Positions 8,659 to 15,485 of a DNA stretch of 32,153 nt are shown here, one piece after another (position 1 is the stretch's first letter; the number at the start of each line of letters is the position of its first letter). The translations under genes were made by a program, and so were the position numbers. The notes below the pieces were generated by a model that did not search any database, was not told the origin of the DNA, and saw only the letters and a list, made by a program, of their open reading frames with translations. The stretch is from CALGFH01 sp036003705 (GTDB lineage Bacteria > Actinomycetota > CALGFH01): positions 1 through 32,153 of the forward strand of contig DASYSE010000125.1 of the NCBI GenBank assembly GCA_036003705.1, written 5' to 3'.

Positions 8659-10716
8659 TCAGGCGAGCTGCGCGGCCAGCTCCTCAGGCTCGGTGACCGG
8701 CCGCTGGCAGACGAAGTGCTCGCAGACGTAGGCGGTGGCGCGACCCCCCAGGGTGGGGCGGTCGGCCAGCAGCGGGACCTCTCGCTGCGCGGCCCGGTCG
8801 TCGGGTGCGGCCGCCGCGACCACCCGGTTGGGCTGGTAGGTCCCCCAGACCTGGGCGAGCAGGGCGTCGGTGTCCTCCGCCCCCGGCCGGCCGACGATGG
8901 CGACCTCCCTGACCCTGGCCAGGGCGAAGTCGGCCGCCCCGAGCGCGTGGCCGAACCCGGTCGGGGCCCTGCCGAGCACGCCGAGGACGGGCCGCAACGC
9001 CTCCAGGCCGGCCCGTTCCCAGTCCTGGGCGCCGGTCAGGCGGCCGAGCCGCTGGAGCACGTCGGCGGCGACCGACGAACCGGCTGGGACGGCGTTGTCG
9101 AACAGCTCCCGCGGCCGGACCACCAGCTGCTCGGCGTCCCGGCCGGTCTGGTAGAAGCCGTCGCCGCCCGGGTCGGCGAACAGCTCCACCATGGCCTCGG
9201 CCAGGCGCCTTGCCTCGCGCAGCCAGCGCAGGTCGAACGTGGTCTCGTACAGGGTCAGGCAGGCCTCGGCCATGCAGGCGTGGTCGTCCAGGTAGCCGGG
9301 GCCGCCCGTGCGCCCCTCGCGCCAGGAGCGCAGCAGCCGCCCCCGCTCGTCGCGCAGCGCGCCCAGCACGAAGTCGGCGGCGGCGGCCGCCGCGTCGAGG
9401 TAGCGCCGCTCGCCGAAGGCACGTCCGGCCTCGGCAAGGGCCGAGATGGCAAGGCCGTTCCAGGCGGCCAGCACCTTGTCGTCGGTGGCCGGGTGGACGC
9501 GGGCCTCGCGGGCCTCCAGCAGCCGCGGCAGGGCGGCCGCGACCCGGTGCTGGAGCTCCTCGAGCGAGATCCCGGCCTGCTGGGCCACGGCCTGCGCCGG
9601 GTGGGGCGTCCACAGGACGTTGGTGCCCTCCCAGTTGCCATCGGGGACGGCGCCGAGCCAGCGCGCGACCGGCTCCCCGGCGATCCCGGCCAGCTCGTCA
9701 TGGGACCAGACGAAGAACCGCCCCTCGACCCCCTCGGAGTCGGCGTCCTGGGAGGAGAAGAACCCGCCGTCGGGATGCCGCAGCTCGCGCAGCAGGTAGT
9801 CGGCGGTCCGGCTCGCGCTGCGCCGGTCGCGGTCGGTGCCGGTGAGCTGCCAGGCGTGGGTGTAGAGCCGTACCAGCAGGGCGTTGTCGTACAGCATCTT
9901 CTCGAAGTGCGGGACCTGCCAGCGCCGGTCGGTCGAGTACCGGTGGAAGCCCCCGCCGAGCTGGTCGAAGATGCCGCCGGCGGCCATCCGGTCAAGGGTC
10001 AGCCTGGCCATGTCGAGCGCCCCGGCGAAGCCGCGCAGATGGCAGCGGAGCAGGAACTCGAGGGTCATCGGCTGGGGGAACTTGGGCGCCTGCCCGAACC
10101 CGCCCCAGGTGCTGTCGAACGCGCCCCGCAGCCCGTCGAACGCCTGGCGCAGGGTCTCTTCCCGCAGCTGGCCGTCCCCGGCCCCGTCGCCGAGGCTGCC
10201 GGACTGGGCGGCGATCACCTGCACGATCTGGGCACCCTGGCGGCGGGCGTCCTCGCGCCGCCTGGTCCAGGCGTCGGCCACCGCGGCCAGCACCCTGCCG
10301 AAGCTCGGCATCCCGGGCCGGTCGACCTTGGGGTAGTAGGTGCCGGCGTAGAACGGGCCGCCCTCGGGGGTCAGGAACACCGTCATCGGCCAGCCGCCGT
10401 GGCCGGTCATCGCCTGCACCGCGTCCATGTAGATGCCGTCGAGGTCGGGCCGTTCCTCGCGGTCCACCTTGACGCAGACGAAATGCTGGTTCATGAGCGC
10501 GGCCGTCTCGGCGTCCTCGAAGGACTCGTGGGCCATCACGTGGCACCAGTGACAGGCGGCGTAGCCGATCGAGAGCAGGATCGGCTTGTCCTGGTCGCGC
10601 GCCCGCTCCAGGGCCTCCTCGCCCCACGGGTACCAGTCCACCGGGTTGTAGGCGTGCTGGAGCAGGTAGGGGCTCGTCTCGCCGATCAGCCGGTTGGGGG
10701 CTGACTGGTTGTCCAT
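8659..10716 (-). CDS. DUF255 thioredoxin-fold protein (YyaL/SSP411 family)
   Basis: This is a 685-residue member of the family containing YyaL and mammalian spermatogenesis-associated protein 20. The N-terminal thioredoxin-like domain opens with the hallmark RLIGETSPYLLQHAYNPVDW and has the redox pair CHWC (Cys55, Cys58) in ACHWCHVMAHESF. The rest is an (alpha/alpha)6-barrel region resembling N-acylglucosamine epimerases and cellulases (PKFPQPMTLEFLLR, SQDADSEGVEGRFFVW). The biochemical activity is not established. I place the start at the ATG 10714-10716, because upstream sequence in the same frame is not conserved-looking. There is no ribosome site there, but TACACT sits 6 nt before the ATG, so the mRNA may be leaderless. 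Confidence 0.93.
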   Translation of the reverse strand: MDNQSAPNRLIGETSPYLLQHAYNPVDWYPWGEEALERARDQDKPILLSIGYAACHWCHVMAHESFEDAETAALMNQHFVCVKVDREERPDLDGIYMDAVQAMTGHGGWPMTVFLTPEGGPFYAGTYYPKVDRPGMPSFGRVLAAVADAWTRRREDARRQGAQIVQVIAAQSGSLGDGAGDGQLREETLRQAFDGLRGAFDSTWGGFGQAPKFPQPMTLEFLLRCHLRGFAGALDMARLTLDRMAAGGIFDQLGGGFHRYSTDRRWQVPHFEKMLYDNALLVRLYTHAWQLTGTDRDRRSASRTADYLLRELRHPDGGFFSSQDADSEGVEGRFFVWSHDELAGIAGEPVARWLGAVPDGNWEGTNVLWTPHPAQAVAQQAGISLEELQHRVAAALPRLLEAREARVHPATDDKVLAAWNGLAISALAEAGRAFGERRYLDAAAAAADFVLGALRDERGRLLRSWREGRTGGPGYLDDHACMAEACLTLYETTFDLRWLREARRLAEAMVELFADPGGDGFYQTGRDAEQLVVRPRELFDNAVPAGSSVAADVLQRLGRLTGAQDWERAGLEALRPVLGVLGRAPTGFGHALGAADFALARVREVAIVGRPGAEDTDALLAQVWGTYQPNRVVAAAAPDDRAAQREVPLLADRPTLGGRATAYVCEHFVCQRPVTEPEELAAQLA

Positions 10717-10767
10717 CCGGTCAGTGTAGGCTCGGCCGGCGAGCCAGCTGACCAAGGAGGACGCACT

Positions 10768-11151
10768 GTGGACGAGCGGGCGGTCGCCGCCTGGCTGGAC
10801 GGCTACAGCCAGGCCTGGGAGACCTACGACCCTGAGGAGATCGGCGCGTTGTTCAGCGAGCACGCCGTCTACTTCTACAACCCGTTCGACGAGCCGGTCA
10901 GGGGTCGCGAGGCGATCGTGGCCTCGTGGCTGGAGGATCGTGACGAGGCCGGGACCTACGAGGGCAGCTACCGGCCGGTGCTGGTCGCCGGCGACGTGGC
11001 GGTCGCCAGGGGCCAGAGCCGCTACCTCGACCCCAGCGGCACCGTGGCCGAGGAATTCGACAACCTGTTCCTGCTCCGCTTCGACGCCGACGGGCGCTGC
11101 GCCTCCTACCGCGAGTGGTACATGGCGAAGCCCGACCCGGACGGCGACTGA
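10768..11151 (+). CDS. NTF2-like / SnoaL-like domain protein
   Basis: This 127-residue protein has the NTF2/SnoaL cone-fold pattern: an N-terminal helix with WLDGYSQAWETYDPEEIGALFSEHAVY, then RGREAIVASWLED, and a beta-rich C-terminal half ending CASYREWYMAKP. Such domains act as small isomerases, hydrolases or binding modules, and the substrate cannot be told here. The GTG start at 10768 has an excellent AAGGAGG (10754-10760) at 7-nt spacing. It is divergent from the DUF255 gene with a 51-bp spacer, so the two promoters must overlap. Confidence 0.82.
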   Translation: MDERAVAAWLDGYSQAWETYDPEEIGALFSEHAVYFYNPFDEPVRGREAIVASWLEDRDEAGTYEGSYRPVLVAGDVAVARGQSRYLDPSGTVAEEFDNLFLLRFDADGRCASYREWYMAKPDPDGD

Positions 11152-11228
11152 GGGCTGCAACGGGCTGCAACCGGGTCGGCGATCCTGACCCGGCCGGCCC
11201 GGCCCCAGGGCGCCACCGAGGACCCCGT

Positions 11229-11888
11229 TCACCCGCGTGTTCGAGGCCCGTCCGTGACGTGATCGACCAGCCGGCCCGCCCACTGCTTCCACGATTCGGA
11301 CAGCTCCGGCACCTCCAGCAGCCTCGCCGCCGCGGCGTGGTCGAAGTGGTAGATGCGGGAGACCTCGGCGACGGTGAGACCGTGGGCGGGCCGGTGCACG
11401 ACCTCGACGGGGTCGCCGGCCGCGATCCCGCCCTCGGTCAGCACGCGGAGGTAGGCGCCGGGGCGGCCGGCGGCCGCGAACTGGCGCGGGAACCGCTGGC
11501 TGCCCATGCGGATCCCGAGCTTGAAGCACGGGATCCGTGGCTGGGCGACCTCCAGCAGCGTGCCGCCGACCCGCCAGCGCTCCCCGATCACGGCCGCCCT
11601 GACCTCGACGCCGCGGATGGTCAGATTCTCACCGAAGCTTCCGGGGACCAGCTCGCGGCCGAGCTGCTCGGCCCACCAGTCCAGGTCCTGGGCGGCATAG
11701 GCGTACAGCGCCTTGTCGGCACCGCCGTGGGCCTGGCGGTCGGCCTGCTCGTCGCCGTCGAGACGGTCGTCGCGGACCGGCACCCGGCCGGCCACCGGCG
11801 CCTTCCAGATCGCGGTCATCACCGTCTGGCCACGCCATTCGACCGCCCGCGGCGTGCCGACGTTGACCGACTCGACGATCCCCACCAC
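11229..11888 (-). CDS. MOSC-domain protein
   Basis: This is a 219-residue MOSC (molybdenum cofactor sulfurase C-terminal) protein related to E. coli YiiM. YiiM-like proteins bind molybdenum cofactor and reduce N-hydroxylated compounds. The motifs are the N-terminal VGTPRAVEWRGQTVMTAIWK and PVAGRVPVR, then GSFGENLTIRG, and the cysteine-bearing segment QPRIPCFKLGIRMG, followed by a YiiM-like 3-alpha C-terminal tail. The GTG at 11886-11888 is chosen because GAGGAGG precedes it at 5-nt spacing; a longer reading frame upstream is spurious. Immediately upstream lies a truncated oxidoreductase remnant on the other strand. No molybdopterin biosynthesis gene is nearby. Confidence 0.88.
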   Translation of the reverse strand: MVGIVESVNVGTPRAVEWRGQTVMTAIWKAPVAGRVPVRDDRLDGDEQADRQAHGGADKALYAYAAQDLDWWAEQLGRELVPGSFGENLTIRGVEVRAAVIGERWRVGGTLLEVAQPRIPCFKLGIRMGSQRFPRQFAAAGRPGAYLRVLTEGGIAAGDPVEVVHRPAHGLTVAEVSRIYHFDHAAAARLLEVPELSESWKQWAGRLVDHVTDGPRTRG

Positions 11889-11939
11889 GGCGACCTCCTC
11901 ACCGCTCGACTCGAGCACCAGCCTACCCGCTGCCTGCAG

Positions 11940-12319
11940 ACCGGCCCTGGCCAGCCGTTCGGGCGCCCCCCGGGCCAGCCGGCCGGGCGCACGTCGTCCC
12001 GGTCGACGGCCTGTGGCTGGACGACACCTGGTACTACGGCGGCAGTCCCCAGACCCTCCACCAGCGCAACCTCGAGCGCGACCCGCGGGTGGTGGTGCAC
12101 CTGGAGGACACCGTGGCCGCGGTGATCCTCGAGGGGTCGATGCGGCGGCTGACGCCGACCCTGGAGCTGGCCGGCCGCCTGGCCGCGGCCTCCAAGGCCA
12201 AGTACGGCTACGCCCCGACCCTGGAGATGTACGCCGGCGGCGTCTGGGGGCTGCGCCCAAGGCGGGCCAGAGCCTGGACCGGCTTCCCCGGCGACGCCAC
12301 CCGGTTCCGGTTCGCCTGA
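11940..12319 (+). pseudogene. 5'-truncated pyridoxamine 5'-phosphate oxidase-like protein
   Basis: From about 11972 the plus strand reads GRAHVVPVDGLWLDDTWYYGG, continuing with TLHQRNLERDPRVVVHLED and ending WTGFPGDATRFRFA at a TGA (12317-12319). This is typical of split-barrel flavin/PNPOx-like proteins, where HVVPV and the RNL..DPRVVVHLE segments line the flavin site. The first 25-30 residues usually present (start codon, helix and first strand) are missing. There is no ATG or GTG with a ribosome site upstream in frame, and the sequence upstream degenerates into the divergent MOSC gene. It looks like a gene whose 5' end was deleted. A start at an unusual codon cannot be excluded. Confidence 0.6.
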
Positions 12320-12453
12320 GAAGGCATGTCCACCGGATCCGCGGAAACGACCCGGAAACGGTTGGCAAACGAGGCGATGCGGCGCAGGGCGAGCGGTGGC
12401 GGGTCGGTCATGGTGCCATCAGGCCTCATAACGAATCGTCCTCGAACCGTCAA

Positions 12454-12644
12454 CGATCCTCGTTCCGGGTTGCCGAAACCCTACCCATCCGATACGAAGT
12501 GAACGCGCTCGGTGGTCGGCTCGCTTCAGGTTGGGAGATGGCGAGCCGACGGTTCTGTCCGAGTGTGTCGGTCAGCCGGTCCCGCCGCCCGGGCGCGAGC
12601 TCCTTGTGGCGACGGCGACGGCGCTCGGGGGAGGAACGAGATCG
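12454..12644 (+). promoter_or_regulatory. Structured 5' leader of the L,D-transpeptidase (candidate cis-regulatory RNA)
   Basis: This is a gene-free stretch with nested complementarity. The 5' strand CGAT-c-CTCGTTCC (12454-12466) is complementary to GGAACGAGATCG (12633-12644). That segment overlaps the end of the GGAGGA ribosome site and directly abuts the ATG at 12645, giving 12 pairs with a single bulge. Inside are hairpin GGGTT-gccga-AACCC (12467-12481), beginning at the base of the closing helix, and a perfect 10-bp hairpin GTCGGCTCGC/GCGAGCCGAC (12515-12524 with 12541-12550). Alternative pairing of CCGAC (12546-12550) with GTCGG (12567-12571) would disrupt the second hairpin. A helix that closes the leader and hides the start is riboswitch-like. 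I did not find the conserved motifs of the c-di-AMP (ydaO) class, which controls wall enzymes in actinobacteria. The rest of 12320-12453 shows nothing definable. Confidence 0.45.
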
Positions 12645-13721
12645 ATGAAGGTACCGAGGATTCGGCTACCGGGCTGGCAGCGCCCCGCCGGGCTGTCCGG
12701 CTGGCAGCGGGTCGCCGTGGTGGTCGGCCTGACCGTCGTGCTGCTGGCCACCATGAGCGTCGCGGCCACGGCCAGGGTCGGGGCCTCCTCCGGCCGCATC
12801 CTGGCCGGCGTGCGGGTCGGCAGCGTCGACGTCGGAGGGATGACCCGCGACGAGGCGATCGCCGCGGTCAAGGCGACCACCGAGCCGAAGCTGCGCCGTG
12901 GCGTGTTCGTGGTGAGCGGGGACAGGCGCTGGCCGGTCACCCCCGCCGGGCTCGGGCACGGGGCCGCGGTCGAGCAGGCGGTCGACCAGGCCATCGCCGG
13001 TCCGGAGCTCTCCTCCATCGGCACCTTCTGGCACCGGCTGACCAACAAGCCGGTCGCCCACACCGTCAAGGTCGGCCTCGCCGAGGACCGGGCCAAGGTC
13101 GCCCGGTTCGTGCGTGCGCTGGCCCCCAGGCTGGCGGTGGCGCCGACCGACGCCTCCATCAAGCTGGTGGACGGCAAGATCGTGCGCCAGAAGGCCAAGG
13201 ACGGCCGCGTCCTCGACATCGAGGCCAGCACCCGCGCCCTGACCAGGGGGCTGCGCGGCAGCGCCCGCAAGGTCAAGCTGGTCACCAGGTCGGTGGACCC
13301 GGAGGTGACCGCCGACAAGCTGGGCAAGACCATCGAGATCAACCTGTCCACCAACCGGCTCACGTTCTACGACGGCCTGAAGGTGCGCAAGGTCTACCCG
13401 GTGGCGACCGGCCAGCCGAGCTTCCCCACCCCGCAGGGGACCTGGGAGGTCGTCTACAAGCGGATGAACCCGACCTGGACCAACCCGGCGAAGGACGGCT
13501 GGGGCGCCGACATGCCGGCGTCGATCCCGCCCGGCCCAGGCAACCCGCTCGGCACCAGGGCGATGGCGCTGAACGCCTCAGGGATCCTGATCCACGGCAC
13601 CTACGCCAGCGGCTCGATCGGCCGCTACGCCTCCCACGGCTGCATCCGCATGCTCCTGTCGGACGTCGAGGCGCTCTACCCGCAGGTTCCCACCGGCACC
13701 CCCGTCCTGATCCACCGCTAG
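12645..13721 (+). CDS. Membrane-anchored L,D-transpeptidase (YkuD)
   Basis: This is a 358-residue cell-wall enzyme that makes 3-3 peptidoglycan cross-links or anchors other molecules to the wall. A transmembrane anchor spans about residues 23-42 (VAVVVGLTVVLLATMSVA). It is followed by a PG_4/VanW-type domain (GGMTRDEAIAAVKA and repeats of that kind). The YkuD catalytic domain begins at IEINLSTNRLTFYDG and ends with His317 (IHGTY) and the SHGCIRM motif with catalytic Cys333 and Arg335. The start MKVPRIRL follows GGGGGAGGA; an upstream in-frame ATG at 12531 would be translated through the structured leader and is unlikely. Its TAG stop lies inside the CTAG that begins the accessory island. Confidence 0.93.
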   Translation: MKVPRIRLPGWQRPAGLSGWQRVAVVVGLTVVLLATMSVAATARVGASSGRILAGVRVGSVDVGGMTRDEAIAAVKATTEPKLRRGVFVVSGDRRWPVTPAGLGHGAAVEQAVDQAIAGPELSSIGTFWHRLTNKPVAHTVKVGLAEDRAKVARFVRALAPRLAVAPTDASIKLVDGKIVRQKAKDGRVLDIEASTRALTRGLRGSARKVKLVTRSVDPEVTADKLGKTIEINLSTNRLTFYDGLKVRKVYPVATGQPSFPTPQGTWEVVYKRMNPTWTNPAKDGWGADMPASIPPGPGNPLGTRAMALNASGILIHGTYASGSIGRYASHGCIRMLLSDVEALYPQVPTGTPVLIHR

Positions 13722-13737
13722 GAGAGTCCAGCGAAAC
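13718..13737 (+). repeat. Left inverted repeat of the island
   Basis: CTAGGAGAGTCC followed directly by AGCGAAAC. It overlaps the last two codons of the L,D-transpeptidase. Its partner is at 18670-18701 on the opposite strand, where a 12-nt insert separates the two halves. Confidence 0.55.
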
Positions 13738-13769
13738 TCATCATGGCTGGTCAGCCTAGCTGACCTGAC

Positions 13770-13808
13770 AACCCGGCCGGGGCTGGACCCCGACCCCGGC
13801 CCGGTTTT
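13770..13808 (+). terminator. Rho-independent terminator after the L,D-transpeptidase
   Basis: AACCCGGCCGGGG (13770-13782) pairs with CCCCGGCCCGGTT (13794-13806) over 13 positions with one mismatch, around an 11-nt loop, and is followed by TTTT (13805-13808). It lies 50 bp past the stop codon. A smaller perfect hairpin GGTCAGC-cta-GCTGACC (13749-13765) sits between stop and terminator. Confidence 0.7.
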
Positions 13809-13874
13809 ACCCCACACTTCTTGACCCGTTTGGCCCTATGTGGCAGGGTCGCCCGTGCCCGAAGAGCCTCTTGA

Positions 13875-14084
13875 GAGGTCCGCTGCGAATGGACGGGCTA
13901 CTTGTCGTTGCCGAATGCCTGCTGTTGGGCATCGCGGCCGTTGTCCTGTACGCCTCCGACGTGTCCATCTCCCGCGCCGAGCGCGACGCCCGAAGGTTCG
14001 ACCGAACCTACGAGGCCAACCGCAAGGCCCGCCGCCGCCGCTGAGGCGGCGCAAGGTGCCGGCCCGGGGGAGGTCCGCTGCGAA
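13875..14084 (+). repeat. 15-bp direct repeats flanking the small membrane gene
   Basis: GAGGTCCGCTGCGAA occurs exactly at 13875-13889 and again at 14070-14084, 195 bp apart. Each copy is preceded by a purine-rich run suitable as a ribosome site. Only the first copy leads into an ATG; the second reads GAAACG, so it may be the leftover start of a lost duplicate. Confidence 0.6.
13889..14044 (+). CDS. Small single-pass membrane protein, unknown
   Basis: This 51-residue protein consists of one hydrophobic segment (LLVVAECLLLGIAAVVLYA, residues 4-22) followed by a strongly basic, helical tail (RAERDARRFDRTYEANRKARRRR region). The topology would be N-out/C-in. The ribosome site is GAGAGG at 13873-13878. 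No homologue is recognised. It is flanked by a 15-bp exact direct repeat (13875-13889 and 14070-14084), the first copy of which overlaps its own start codon. Small size and the repeats leave some doubt that it is functional. Confidence 0.45.
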   Translation: MDGLLVVAECLLLGIAAVVLYASDVSISRAERDARRFDRTYEANRKARRRR

Positions 14085-14089
14085 ACGAG

Positions 14090-14142
14090 CCCCGACCCCG
14101 GGCCGGCGTTTCATGCTGCCACGCTGGCCGGCTTGGTTCCAA
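14090..14142 (+). repeat. Hairpin-forming intergenic repeat, copy 1
   Basis: This roughly 50-bp unit contains CCCCGGGCCGGC, CATGCTGCCACG (14112-14123), then CTGGCCGG and GGTTCCA. A second, clearly related copy is at 15427-15478. In this copy GCCGGC and GCTGGCCGGC can pair to form a hairpin. It lies between the small membrane gene and the DnaA-box cluster. It could be a terminator or a short mobile repeat. Confidence 0.5.
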
Positions 14143-14219
14143 GGGGATGCCGAACGCTGCTGCCCCGAACCACTTGACAAGTTCTGCGGGGTCGCCTTCG
14201 TGTTACCTCCTGGGGCACA

Positions 14220-14257
14220 CTGTCCACAGCCTGTGGACGGGTCGGTTCTTATCCACA
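14220..14257. promoter_or_regulatory. Cluster of DnaA-box-like sites
   Basis: Three 9-mers resemble DnaA boxes: CTGTCCACA at 14220-14228, TGTGGACGG (inverse of CCGTCCACA) at 14232-14240, and a perfect TTATCCACA at 14249-14257. The first two form a perfect palindrome, GTCCACAG-c-CTGTGGAC (14222-14238). The cluster lies in a 280-bp non-coding stretch upstream of the unknown gene pair. It may be a DnaA-responsive promoter, a DnaA-titrating site or the trace of a plasmid origin. No AT-rich unwinding element or rep gene is visible. Confidence 0.45.
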
Positions 14258-14321
14258 GACCTGAGCCAGGTGACGATGGGGTACTAATGGGCACGTGCGA
14301 CGCAAGGTCAACGAATGGGAG

Positions 14322-14681
14322 ATGGAGCGGCCTCCGGATGAGGCCGTCCTGGTTCGGGGCGCCCCGATGATCGCGGAAGCCCTCGCCAAGAGCGCCCGTA
14401 GGCCACTGCAGAGATTCGGCTTCTATGGGCTGTCTGTGTTTACCTTCCCTGGGTCCACTCCGCAACAGATTGCCACTCGTGCCGGGGTCCCTCATGACGA
14501 GATCTGCACGTGCTCAGCGCGAGACGTTCGAGAAGAGGGCTTCGAGGTGCGAATGACTGACCAGCTCCGCCCCGGGCACGCCAGTCTCGTCTTCCCACAG
14601 GAACCCAGCCCCGACGACATTGAAGCCGTTATTCGGGTCTTCGGCCAACCCTTCTTCAATGCCACCAGGAGAGGTCGATAG
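14322..14681 (+). CDS. Unknown protein, first gene of a coupled pair
   Basis: This is a cytoplasmic-looking protein of 119 residues (128 if the in-frame GTG at 14295 is used). It begins ERPPDEAVLVRG, has a central RFGFYGLSVFTFPG stretch, then IATRAGVPHDEICTCSARDVREEGFEV and GHASLVFPQEPSPDDIEAV. The layout resembles a family of unknown proteins I believe occurs in actinobacteria, typically followed by a partner like the next gene; I know no function. Neither start has a good ribosome site, and I chose the ATG because ERPPDEA looks like the conserved beginning. The DnaA-box cluster lies just upstream. A two-gene cassette of this size in a mobile island recalls a toxin-antitoxin pair, but nothing in the sequence proves that. 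Confidence 0.65.
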   Translation: MERPPDEAVLVRGAPMIAEALAKSARRPLQRFGFYGLSVFTFPGSTPQQIATRAGVPHDEICTCSARDVREEGFEVRMTDQLRPGHASLVFPQEPSPDDIEAVIRVFGQPFFNATRRGR

Positions 14682-14683
14682 CC

Positions 14684-15040
14684 ATGCGCCTTTGGGTGGA
14701 CTTCAACGATATTGAAGATCACGACTACGTGGAAGCCGACCTAGACGATGCCGAGTCCTTCCGTGAGGACGAGCTTCGCGAGGGCGCCAGAGTCGAGCTG
14801 TTCGATGGTGGCGGCCATGAGTGCCAGGGAGAAATCGTAGCCGTCGACCTTGCCGAGCGGCTTGTTCGCGTGAGGATCGACTGGGCTACGTGGCGCTCTC
14901 CAGCGCAGCTTTCCGAGCCGATCACAATGGTGTGGGACGCCAGCGCCATCCGCGTCCTAGAGGGTTCCTTCCAGAGGGGCGACTTTGCAGATCCCCGTCC
15001 TGTGATTAGGGAGCAACCCTCGGTCACTGTGCGCCGCTGA
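14684..15040 (+). CDS. Unknown protein, second gene of a coupled pair
   Basis: This 118-residue acidic protein starts 2 bp after its partner's stop, with AGGAGAGG just upstream of the ATG, so the two are translated together. It begins RLWVDFNDIEDHDYVEADLDD. It has a likely small beta-barrel in the middle, GARVELFDGGGHECQGEIVAVD followed by LVRVRIDWATWR, a pattern like SH3-type or KOW-type folds. No catalytic motif is apparent. Its codons (ATT, GAA, CTA) are less GC-rich than those of the flanking core genes. Its 3' end overlaps the convergent gene at 15024 by 17 bp. Confidence 0.65.
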   Translation: MRLWVDFNDIEDHDYVEADLDDAESFREDELREGARVELFDGGGHECQGEIVAVDLAERLVRVRIDWATWRSPAQLSEPITMVWDASAIRVLEGSFQRGDFADPRPVIREQPSVTVRR

Positions 15041-15374
15041 AGCCACTTTCTAGCTGTGCCCGAGCTTCGGGCGGTCCAGCGATGCCGACCTGTTCAAACG
15101 TGCAGTTAGAGAACGTACACCTTGTGACGCCGACTGCCCCTATGACGACTGGGCGTGTTGGAGGCACCTCCCAAAAGATGGCATCGAAGCCAGGTGCATT
15201 CCAGGTACAGCCAACTATGGAGACGTTCGCCAGCGGGACCAGTACCGCCGGGCCAATGATGCGACAGTTGGAGAAGTCGTAGCCTTCAAGCATCGAGGTA
15301 TTCACCGTCAGGTCCGCGATGCGGATGGCATCGTTCCGGAACGTGCGGTCACCTGAGAGCGGCGGTCTAGACAT
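15024..15374 (-). CDS. Pentapeptide-repeat/beta-helix-like protein, unknown
   Basis: This 116-residue protein has regularly spaced hydrophobic and Asn/Cys/Phe positions (EGYDFSNCRIIGPAVLVPL, VSIVGCTWNAPGF, GVTRCTFSNCTFEQVGIAG). That pattern suggests a right-handed beta-helix of the pentapeptide-repeat type. Such short proteins are widespread and mostly uncharacterised; some bind gyrase, others act as scaffolds. The ATG at 15372-15374 (MSRPPLSGDRTFRND) is preferred over an upstream GC-rich extension, but its ribosome site is weak. It reads away from the NYN gene, separated from it by the second hairpin repeat. Confidence 0.6.
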   Translation of the reverse strand: MSRPPLSGDRTFRNDAIRIADLTVNTSMLEGYDFSNCRIIGPAVLVPLANVSIVGCTWNAPGFDAIFWEVPPTRPVVIGAVGVTRCTFSNCTFEQVGIAGPPEARAQLESGFSGAQ

Positions 15375-15426
15375 GGCGACCGAGCCTACCAAACACTCCT
15401 GTAGCGTTGTGTTCCAACTCCCCGTC

Positions 15427-15478
15427 TCGGCCCCGGGCCGGCCTTGGCATGCTGCCACGGCCGCTGGCCGGGTTCCAG
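15427..15478. repeat. Hairpin-forming intergenic repeat, copy 2
   Basis: This is related to 14090-14142: CCCCGGGCCGGCC, CATGCTGCCACG at 15448-15459, GCTGGCCGGG and TTCCA are shared, with small indels. Here an inner perfect stem TGGCA-tgc-TGCCA and an outer GC stem can form. It lies between the NYN gene's stop and the pentapeptide-like gene, where it could end the NYN transcript. The two copies bracket the three-gene segment 14322-15374. Confidence 0.5.
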
Positions 15479-15485
15479 AAGCTCA

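Noticed and set aside
11151..11172. Tandem 10-bp repeat GGGCTGCAAC x2
   Set aside because: It is only two copies between genes, with no structure or context; treated as chance.
12454..12644. c-di-AMP (ydaO-type) riboswitch assignment
   Set aside because: The gene context fits, but the conserved GGGGGAxCCA and CCGAAxCCGTCAGCTAACC-type elements are not present, so I report only an unclassified structured leader.
14174..14206. TTGACA ... TGTTAC promoter upstream of the DnaA boxes
   Set aside because: The spacing is 21 nt, too long for a standard promoter.
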